Below, one piece after another: positions 56,301 to 64,000 of a DNA stretch of 64,000 bases. Positions within the stretch are counted from its first letter, which is position 1. The number at the start of each line of letters is the position of its first letter. Under the pieces are notes generated by a model. The model searched no databases. It worked only from the letters and a program-made list of their open reading frames with translations, and was not told where the DNA came from. Source of the DNA: Channallabes apus (Eukaryota; Chordata; Actinopteri; Siluriformes; Clariidae); contig CM060106.1 of NCBI GenBank assembly GCA_030522415.1, forward strand, positions 25,404,967 through 25,468,966, read 5' to 3'. Position numbers and translations under genes: made by a program.

Positions 56301-59300
56301 GGTGGTTGAACTTCTTCGTGAGGAAGTTTCCGAGGATGCGAGTGGGGTAGCCGCAGCGGATCTGATACGCAGACAGAGTGAAGTAGATACACTTGACAAA
56401 GTACCAGAGTTGTGCCACAAAGTTCTGGCTGAACATCCTGCACAGATGAAGAGGAAAGAGAAGTTGCTTATTTCATTCATAATGTTAGCGAAGAGAAATT
56501 TTTTAAGAGGAAAGTAAAGCCTGCATCATTATCCTTACAAAGTCTCCTGAAATGGTTTCATGAATTTAAAGTCTAGATCAAACACTTTCACGTGTATTAT
56601 ACTAACATGCGGCAAACACGTCCGAGCTGAACTCCTTACCTCTCGGTGACTGCAGGCAGGATGAAGAACATCCAGATGTGGATGCCCAGCACTAGGAGGA
56701 CTTGGAAGATGAGTTTTCCGAGCACGGCCTTGCGCAGGTAGAGCGCGCGGTCGATCACCATGGTGCTGAACTGGATGAGGAGCATGACGAGGAAGGCCTC
56801 AGGGACCTGGTCGTCTGAGAGCGAGGTGGCGATGTCTGCGGCGGCGGAATGTTTCTGGGACAGAAATCACACGCTTGCTCATCATACTGCTGCTAGTCAC
56901 ACTTCAGCTCGTTTTGGCTTGCCCGTTTTTTGGACAGAAACTTGAAAACTTGAAACTTGCAAATTGCGTGTGAAACACTGCGCCCTCTGGAATCCATGTT
57001 GTTCTCACATCAAATAAAAGTGCTAAAGCATTTCCCTAAAGGCTTATGGAACGTCATATCCATCAGGAGTAAGATCATTCCGATTAAACGCTGGAGATAT
57101 TATCCTTGAACCTTGGTTCACGACAAAAAGGCTGCTTCTTCCTCGGAACACGACTAGAAACTGCAATCCTAATCTGCCGCCATCAGCTGAACAAAGGCAC
57201 GAGTGTGTCGACCAGCATCATGTGCGTCCTTCACTCCGCGGTCGCGCACATAATTAAAGAACTTTATGCAAAGTAGAGTGACGTACATGAACGATAACGT
57301 GGTGTCTGTTTTTTTTTTTTCTGCAGCGCAGACAAAAACAGTTCTCTCTGAATAGATTTTTTGGTGAACATGGCTGCCATGTACGAACCAGAGGCCAAGA
57401 AACAAAAAAAAAAAAAAAAGAAAAAAAAAAAAAAGAGAGAAAACCCCTCAACCATCCTCCCTACACATCATCCTTTCCACCATTCCTTCACATCACACCA
57501 ACTCTCCCTAAAATAGGTGTGTTAACAAACAATCTAAACAAATAACTTTTACTACACAGGATACTGCACTGCCCACCAATGTGTAAATAGTTTAGAGCAC
57601 GCCACCTGTAGGATTATATAGGAATGACAACATTCCACCATTCCAAATGCAAGCAAATATAAATATAAAAGAAATAATAATATGAAAAAATGATAATAAA
57701 AATTGAGGTGGTGATGCAGGAATCGCCACAGAAAAGAATTGCAAAAAAAAAAAAAAAATTGATATATTTTTCCTCCATCTCTACTGTATCCTGGGTCATT
57801 TCAGCACCTTGGACAGTTTCAGTGAGCCTGCGCCTGCTGTAGCCTCAATTCTTGATCAACACCAATGGAACCGCATAGGCTATGATTGTGTTCTGAGTCG
57901 TGTTTCCACTCACTATGGTCACTAAGACTGGCTAGTTTAATTGCATAGCTTTATAGTCAGCTCGTACCAACACGGCTCCATCCGCAGAACTGTCAGTCAC
58001 TTATTCAGTGACATGGTTTATTGCCCCACTCTGTGTGACCTCTAGAAGCTATTGTGTATAAAAATCTCAATCAGCAGTTTCTAAAATACTAGAAGCAGCA
58101 CATTCTGGCATCAACGACCAATCATTTCTCCATTCTGCTGTTTCATGCAAACGTTAACGGACGCACTCTGGGTGATTTTGTGCGTTGTGATGTTGTCACA
58201 TGACTGGCTGTATAACTGCATGAAGGAGCAAGTGTGCAGGTGTTCCTATACAAAGTAATCAGGAAACTATTTAAAAATAAATAAATAAATAAATAAAAAA
58301 ACACTGCCGGTACTCACTCCAAAAGCCCAGAAGCCAAAGATGACAACAATGAAGTCCACCACATCAGTGAGGAACATCAGGGCGTAGACGTCTGTGGCAG
58401 CTCGGTACTCAGTATGCAGGATGTTGTGGATGAATGTCTGTGTTGGTTTATAAGTATTCCTCACTCTGAGAATCAGAGAAAGGGGAAAGAAAAGAAAAAA
58501 AAAAAAACAGTGAGAGACACAAATAAAATGGATTCATAAGGGTTTTACATTTTTAAACAAGCAGTTGTTTCAAAGCAGCATCTTAACTGGGACAATCAAT
58601 AAAGAGTAAATGTACAAAGGTTTTTTCCCCATACACAGAGATGAAAAAGCCTTTAAGTTTTTCTCCAAAAGCCTTGAGCTTTTTACTGGCTTCCTTTTTG
58701 CGCTGGCCCTTGGCCTTCTTCTTCTTCTTCTTCTTCGTTTCTTTTGCTGCGGTATCTGGGATAGAGAAAAGACTACTTTATTTTTCATACAACTTCAAAG
58801 TGTGTTAAAGCAACAGAGTAGCCTAAAATGATTAAGTGAAGTTTACTTCTTCAGTATACCTTTGTCTGAGGACGTCTTCTTACGGAAGCGCAAAAATCCG
58901 CCTTTTTTCTTGGGCTCTTCGGGTTCAGGTGTTATCTCTGCGTTCTGTGCCTCTTCGGGCTCGGTCTGGTTTTCTGCCTTTATGTCCACTTGCGGCTCGG
59001 CCGCATCAGGCTCGGCGGTTTTGTCCTCAGTCACCTCTTCAGCTTGCTGCTGCTTCTTCTTTTTCTCTTTTGTGCTTTTCTGCTCTAGACGTCCTTCCTG
59101 GTCCCACAGACCGTAGCGCTGGTAGGGAAAGACCAAAAAAAAAAAAAAAAAAAACACACTCTGAATTAACTCTGATTAGACCCAAATACAAGACTGTAGA
59201 GTTCCTGAGATACTGACAAAGCCACACATCTCATGCTGGACTGTGGGTTACCTGGAGCAGAGAGCGGTGGAAGAAAAGGGCCAGCAGCTGTAGCAGATCG

Positions 59301-61634
59301 TAACGGATATAGTTGTCAGTTTTCTCTAGGCCGAGGATCCGTGGAGGAAAGTAGGGTTTGTTCTCGTTTACTTTAAGCTCGTATTCACTGTTCCAGGGGA
59401 AAAAGCCAAACTGGAACAGGTACTTGACCACCACCATGACCTTGGAAAGAGAAGGACAGACAGAAACGTTGTCATACTTATTTATTGCAAAAATAGTTAA
59501 TGAATGCTAGGAAAGGAAAACTATGGGCTGAAAAATCCCCCTTCCTTCACATCACAGCATTTGTGCATTTTCTAACTAGTGAATAAAAGCACAGAAGCTT
59601 GTAAATTACTCATTACACAGAAAGTGGTACATATGAGGCCAATCATGTAGAGCACTGATGATTTATTATACATGCAGTATGTGGACTTGATGGGTGATTT
59701 AAGTCCAAACTGGCCTAAAACAGCCTTCTGCTGATAAACCATTTACTTATCTGTTTACAACACAACAGAGCTTGATCCGCTCATCATTCCCCCCACCTCG
59801 GTGTAAACTATGGCAGTCATCCAGAACCTCTTAGAAGTCCGTGGCACTGACAGCATGGCCCAGAGGAAGATGAGGACGGGCAGCACCAGCGATATGACGG
59901 AGGCCGTGACCACGTTGTTCAGCACGATGATAAAGTAGCACACCAGCTCTGAGTGCGCAGCCACGACGTTACACAGTGCAAAGAGGAGTTTAAGCAGCCG
60001 GTTCTGGGAGGCATAAAACTGATGACTCTGTACCAGCTCCTCAATAGCATAGGGCCTGGAACAGAACATGCACGGGTCATAAAAATCCATAGTGTACTGT
60101 ACGCAATTCTGTAGGTTGTAATTTAATATCTCTCTGTTATTTATAACACTGTTTTTGCACTCTAGGATTTCGGACTAGACAGACTCAAACTTGTGTGGAA
60201 GCCAAACAAGATATTTTGTTCTTTTCATAAGCAGCATGTTTTATTATTAGAGCTTAGAATTACTTTTTTTTATTATTATTATTATTAAGTTCTGTTGTGT
60301 TTACTCTACAGTACAGTATGTCTACCTGTCTGTGAGCAGTTCACTGGCTGTTCTGGCTCTCCTTTGTTGTTCTAAGCATTGTGCCTCTGACTCCAGATCT
60401 ATAGTGGGCTGAGAGCACAGCGTCATCCTGCTGTGGGCTCGAGGCTCCTCGGACTCAAAAGTGTCATCCAGATCGTCAGCACTGCAGAGAGAGAGGACGA
60501 CATCGGATAACATTCACATCTGAGCTGAATAAACAACACGGCAAAAATGTTAATAAATAAGCAAGAATGTATAATTACACAAAGAAAAATCTGCAGGCTT
60601 GGCTTATGTTTTAGTGTTACAGTACGTAAGTATTGTCAGGGGCCATTTTAAAATGGCTTGTAGAAGTAAATCCAGATGACTAGACTTTCAAAAATACACC
60701 AGCATGCCACCAGGTTCTTTGACTTCATCAAAAAAAAAAAAAAAAACAGTAGTCCCCTCTTTTTCTTTTTCGCTTTTGCGATACACTCAAGACATGTGGT
60801 TTAAACAGCCTAAAACATGACATCTTTTGTTTGAACTCACTCATTTTTACAAGTGATTAAAAACAATCTTTTCTTTCGACAATCTCTGACATTAGCGATA
60901 ACGGTCATGTTTTGTTCGAAAGCTTAGCTGCTACGGCAGAGACTTAGCTCGGATATTAAGCGATCTACAGTGATTGAGGGGAACTTTGTCCGTTTTTATC
61001 TGTTCTCTGAGGGGAGCTATATCTATCATAGTTCTTGTGTTCCCCACCACAGACCAGGTTTCAGCTGCTCGCACCCACAGGTTGTCTAAAAGTCATTGTG
61101 GGTAATGAAGGAAACAGTTAACCACCCTTTAGAACAAAAACAAACCTCACTCACTAATTTCTACTGTATACTGATTATCCTGTAGAGGGACACAGGAGGC
61201 CTTGAACCTATCCCAGAAGACTTTGGGTACAACCTGAACGGGGTGCCAATCCATCCCAGGACACAAGCACACACTCACGCAAAAGCTTATTCTTCAAAAA
61301 CGCTGGTGTACTAACAACCAGACATCAAACATATGGTTGGCCAAAAGCAGCTAATGACAAACTTTGTGAGAGCAATATGAGTATGAAAACTACAGCCAGA
61401 CAGCATCAACTTTCACAGGACAGCACTAAACGTGTAACAATCCACACTGTAATACACGCATTTGTTTTTGCGTAGGTTTCACATCTTCACCCTGAGCTGT
61501 GGCGTAGACGAGACCCACCTGGCAGTACGGCTGATGTTGAGAAGGTCAGTATCGGTCTCATCCAGACACGTGTCCAGGGTGATGCTTTCACTATCCTCAG
61601 ACAGCTGGTCATCTGTAGGCTCGCTTGCAGGCCT
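50144..61634 (-). CDS. PIEZO1: PIEZO1 mechanosensitive cation channel, C-terminal 959 residues (17 exons)
   Basis: Exons in transcript order: 61634-61519, 60481-60326, 60055-59797, 59440-59252, 59118-58860, 58755-58635, 58465-58318, 56854-56640, 56437-56279, 55790-55643, 55406-55218, 54221-54129, 54024-53852, 53748-53626, 53536-53457, 51757-51562, 50399-50144. All phases agree (960 codons with stop). It encodes the last blade repeats, a Glu/Lys-rich linker (58635-59118), [15 protein letters not shown], the beam/anchor ([31 protein letters not shown]), outer helix ([13 protein letters not shown]), the extracellular cap (PLFTMS to GVLPMVIF), inner helix and C-terminus ending [16 protein letters not shown]. 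The GKFVRGFF and [13 protein letters not shown] forms match PIEZO1 rather than PIEZO2. It is a plasma-membrane trimeric stretch-gated Ca/Na channel. The N-terminal roughly 1,500 residues lie beyond the right edge. Least certain is the donor at 58635 (GTATGG). Confidence 0.96.
51562..54221 (-). CDS. PIEZO1: PIEZO1 cap (C-terminal extracellular domain) exons
   Basis: Five exons (54221-54129, 54024-53852, 53748-53626, 53536-53457, 51757-51562) encode [20 protein letters not shown] ... [20 protein letters not shown] ... [20 protein letters not shown] ... WNFQR ... [20 protein letters not shown] ... EWWDI ... [20 protein letters not shown]. In PIEZO structures this domain sits over the pore between outer and inner helix. 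A serine-rich insertion (SSVSSSGA) before EWW is more variable than the rest. Confidence 0.93.
52047..52207 (-). repeat. SINE family A, partial
   Basis: In the PIEZO1 intron between 51757 and 53457. 'CACCGCTTAAACCTG', 'GAGCCTATCCCAGGAGTC', 'GGGTACACCCTGGATAGGG' and 'GACCCTGGAGGTGCAAGG' match the 21228-21586 copy, with an internal deletion. Confidence 0.82.
53100..53430 (+). repeat. SINE family A, almost complete, next to a PIEZO1 exon
   Basis: The head GGCGGCACTGTGGTGTAGTG (box A) and GGTCCGGGTTCGATTCCCGG (box B, partly duplicated) are followed by the body and an expanded (GT)n at 53281-53310. It ends near 53430, about 27 bp from the donor of exon 53457-53536, on the opposite strand to PIEZO1. 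Confidence 0.88.
54302..55108. repeat. 44-bp minisatellite in a PIEZO1 intron, about 18 units
   Basis: Units of 'GGAGAATGTCGGGGCGTGGT' + 'CATGAACGTTAAGGTTTGTT' + TAAA (variants GCTC/GCTG at the end; AGGGGTTCTTTG in place of AAGGTTTGTTT) run head to tail. Variant units recur in blocks, suggesting higher-order duplication. Each unit has a GGGGCGTGG (CACGCCC on the other strand) box. The array occupies most of the intron between the outer-helix exon and the first cap exon. Confidence 0.95.
58860..59118 (-). CDS. PIEZO1: PIEZO1 linker exon, Glu/Lys-rich
   Basis: It encodes [20 protein letters not shown] followed by acidic ([28 protein letters not shown]) and basic ([12 protein letters not shown]) low-complexity sequence. 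This corresponds to the disordered intracellular linker after FFHRS in PIEZO1. It is poorly conserved by nature; splice phases (0 in, 1 out) fit the neighbours. Confidence 0.88.
61160..61290 (-). repeat. SINE family A fragment
   Basis: 'CTATCCCAGAAGACTTTGGG', 'GGGGTGCCAATCCATCCCAG' and 'ACACAAGCACACACTCACGC' match the body of the family A SINE. Head and tail are missing. Confidence 0.72.
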
Positions 61635-61699
61635 CTACACAACACACACAGTATCTTACGTTATAAACGTACCATTCCAAGTGACTCAACCTTTAGCAG

Positions 61700-62760
61700 C
61701 AGTAATTGAAGTAACGTGAAGTAATCGTTTCCTGCATGGATATAATATATGTCTCTTATATTCCAGTGGAGGAATTCTGGTCCATTCTTCTTAACAACAC
61801 TTTCATTTCATTGAGGTTTTTGGGCATTAATTTATGCACAAGCTCTCTTAAGGTCCTGCCACAGCATTTCAATTGGTTTGAGGTTTGAACTTTGACAGGG
61901 GCATTCCAAAATCTTTTCCAAAAATTCTTTGATTTCTGATGTAGGTTAACTGGATTGTTTCAGATCATAGTCCTTTTGCATGACCGAATTTTGACCAAGC
62001 TTTAGCTGTTGAACAGATGGCCTCACATTTTCCTCTAGAATACTTTTGTACGAAGAGAAGTTCACGGTTGACGCAATAATTGCAGGATGCTTCAGTCCTG
62101 TGGCTCCAAAACAAGCTCAAATCATCACCACCAAATCATCACCACCACCGTGGTTGATATTGGTTGTGAGGTGTTTCTGGTGAAACCCACTGACTCACTT
62201 TAGTCTAATCTCTCCAGAGGAGAGAAGTTCCAGAAGTCTATTGGTTTGTTCAGATGCCGTTTTTCGAACCTCAGTTGTGCTTCCATATTCTTTTTAAACA
62301 GAAGAGGCTTTCTCCTGGCAACCTTTTCAAGCCTTGTTCAGTCTTCTTCCAATTGTGCTTTCATTAGCACTTCATGGACTTTACCCAAGGTCTGTAGAGT
62401 CTGAGATGTAGCTCTTGTGTTTGTTTACTTTTCTTCTATTGAATGTGCTGGGACGTCCACTCCTGGAAAGATTGGCAACTGTTTTGAATGTTTTTCACTT
62501 GTAAATAATCTTCGAATATTGAACTTCAAATTGCATTTGCTTAATACTAAGATTAGATTATTTTTCTTGTCTTTTGAAGAAGAATTAAAAGACGGAGCGC
62601 TAATGTTTACACATGACTGTATCAGGGTATGACATTACCTTTTCTGCTGACTGGACAATGTGGCTAGTGGATTTCCGGAGTCTCTCACCATTCAGCCTTT
62701 TTACTCGCCACAATTTTGTTACCAGAAAATGGCAGTTTTTTCTTCACCATGATACGTTAA
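61700..62760 (-). pseudogene. Tc1-like transposase relic, minus strand
   Basis: The minus strand shows fragments of a Tc1 transposase in many frames. A DNA-binding part lies around 62440-62500 ('VANLSRSGRPS'-like), RRKPLLFKK-like sequence around 62290-62330, a degraded HGGG..W.CF..TG region near 62100-62150 and the end near 61800. It is in the PIEZO1 intron at the right part of the window. Heavily decayed. Confidence 0.72.
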
Positions 62761-63289
62761 TGTTTGTTATATCTAGATTTACTTATAAATGACAGCATAC
62801 ACTGTATCACTATAGTAGTAGTCAAGTATTCAGTACTGTTAAGATCCCAATATAAAAACATGCAAACATGAACAGTATATTCTGCTTATTGTACTTAAAT
62901 TCAAGCCTCTTACCACATGACATTGAAAAATAACAGATTCAGTACAACTGAACTCATTCTGATATTAAAAATACAGCAACTCAGAACATTTATCATTTTA
63001 GTGTTATTATGTGTACTATTATCAGGTATTATTATTCATTATGTATTATTATATCAGAATTCTGAGTTAGGACAATGGACTCTGGTCTATCTTGTAGTGT
63101 TAACTCTTTATAGTGTGAGGTAATTCAATCAATTGATGAATTTTCTATAATTCAACATGAAATCTAAATAGATTTTAATAGTGATTACTTTTTTAATATA
63201 TAATCAGTAAATAACCTGCGAAAGGGACAAAACATTCTCATCCTGTTGAGAAGCAATAGGAAATGACACACACACCAAACAGGAAGTAA

Positions 63290-63290
<1 letters not shown>

Positions 63291-63353
<63 letters not shown>
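63291..63353. repeat. (GT)n microsatellite
   Basis: About 31 uninterrupted GT units. Confidence 0.97.
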
Positions 63354-63355
<2 letters not shown>

Positions 63356-64000
63356 CTTAGTGATGAAGTTCGAATCATTTTAGTGACTTTGAATCTCGTT
63401 CATCAAAATTAACGAATCTTTTTTTGAGTCATTTCATTCATTTGATCAGAAATAAATTAAAATGTTGCGGTTTCAATAAAAATACCCCCAATACGTCTAC
63501 ATACACAAATTGTGGCAATACATACACAAATCAGTTATGAAAATATTACAACGTAACTAAGGACATATTATAATAAACAGAATGAGTAACTCACCATCAT
63601 ATCTTCCAGTCGTTTGTTCTTTTGAATCTATTGCACCGCATAGCGTCTATGGGAGTCACGTGACAAAAGAATGAACGACTCGAGGTTTTGCGATGTTTTG
63701 CGTATGCGCGCCCAATCGAAAATTAACGAATCAATCTCCGCGATACAGTACTTGTTCATCTGAGTCATGTTAAAGAGTCGTTCAAAAAGAACGAATCGTT
63801 CATAAACGACCCGTGTGTGCATTGCATGTGTAGAGAGAGGCATTAAATGTCCTAATTACATTCATGCGCGTTTTATGCGCGTAATATTACGTTGCAATGC
63901 GCTTATTATATCGGATGCCTTTAGAGAAAACTACAACAAAAATATATTTTCATACCAAAGAATAAACTACCCGCCAAAGTGGCTAGTGAGACTAAAGTTA

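Larger units (their letters stand above)
61635..64000. other. PIEZO1 intron at right edge
   Basis: Apart from the Tc1 relic and the TG tract, no further PIEZO1 exon could be recognised between 61634 and the window end. A very short exon could have been missed. 63370-63860 has a CG-containing repeat-like sequence with 'AGAACGAATCGTTCATAAAC' motifs that I associate with an unclassified fish interspersed repeat. Confidence 0.5.

Noticed and set aside
56268..56480. Ser/Thr-rich minus-strand frame
   Set aside because: Off-frame shadow of PIEZO1 exon 56279-56437, whose true frame encodes [19 protein letters not shown].
58570..58788. Arg-rich frame on the minus strand
   Set aside because: It is an off-frame reading of the PIEZO1 exon 58635-58755. 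The correct frame ([20 protein letters not shown]) fits the splice phases on both sides.
63628..63843. 72-codon frame as a further PIEZO1 exon
   Set aside because: It has no similarity to PIEZO1 and its sequence contains repeat-like GAACGAATCGTTC motifs; no fitting splice sites.

Overview
This is a vertebrate, almost certainly teleost, nuclear genome window. Genes are split into short exons with GT-AG introns, and the introns are full of fish-type LINEs, tRNA-derived SINEs, Tc1/mariner, hAT-like and PIF/Harbinger-like elements and long (TG)n tracts. The SINE types would suit a catfish or other otophysan, but that is only an impression.

Three protein-coding genes are present, in the same order and orientation as on human 16q24: RNF166 (minus), CTU2 (plus), PIEZO1 (minus). 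RNF166 is partial. Exon 1 (34443-34600) and exon 2 (1925-2081) encode the complete C3HC4 RING finger, and later exons lie left of base 1. CTU2 is complete: 15 coding exons from 35376 to 48584 join into a 511-aa protein. PIEZO1 is the 3' part only: 17 coding exons from 61634 down to the stop codon at 50144 give the C-terminal 959 residues (end of the blade/beam, anchor, outer helix, extracellular cap, inner helix and C-terminal domain). Every exon join is consistent in splice phase. RNF166 and CTU2 start codons are 775 bp apart, with a probable shared divergent promoter carrying two oppositely oriented ZNF143/Staf-type motifs. CTU2 and PIEZO1 converge over about 1.56 kb.

The 32-kb first intron of RNF166 is the accessory region. 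It holds Tc1 and mariner relics (3.4, 6.6, 18.6, 23.8, 27.6 kb), a degraded CR1/Rex-like LINE (9.7-18.1 kb) interrupted by a nearly intact L2 LINE (about 12.6-17.7 kb), SINEs (19.3 and 21.2 kb), and a stack of nested DNA transposons (30.2-32.9 kb: a foldback element with 3-bp CTG target duplication, split by a hAT element with 8-bp duplication, with a second BED-finger fragment inside). CTU2 introns carry two SINEs, two copies of a dispersed repeat and a near-intact Tc1 transposon (40512-42109). PIEZO1 introns carry two SINEs near the 3' end, a 44-bp minisatellite, a third SINE relic and a Tc1 relic.

The observations most worth a second look are these. (1) The L2 element has ORF1 and ORF2 in one frame separated only by a TGA, and ORF2 has no AUG before or within its endonuclease domain. 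(2) CTU2 exon 8 is bracketed by complementary (TG)17 and (CA)18 tracts that abut its splice sites. (3) The nested transposon stack. (4) The divergent promoter. (5) The PIEZO1 intronic minisatellite. No CRISPR, rRNA, operon or viral genome was seen.
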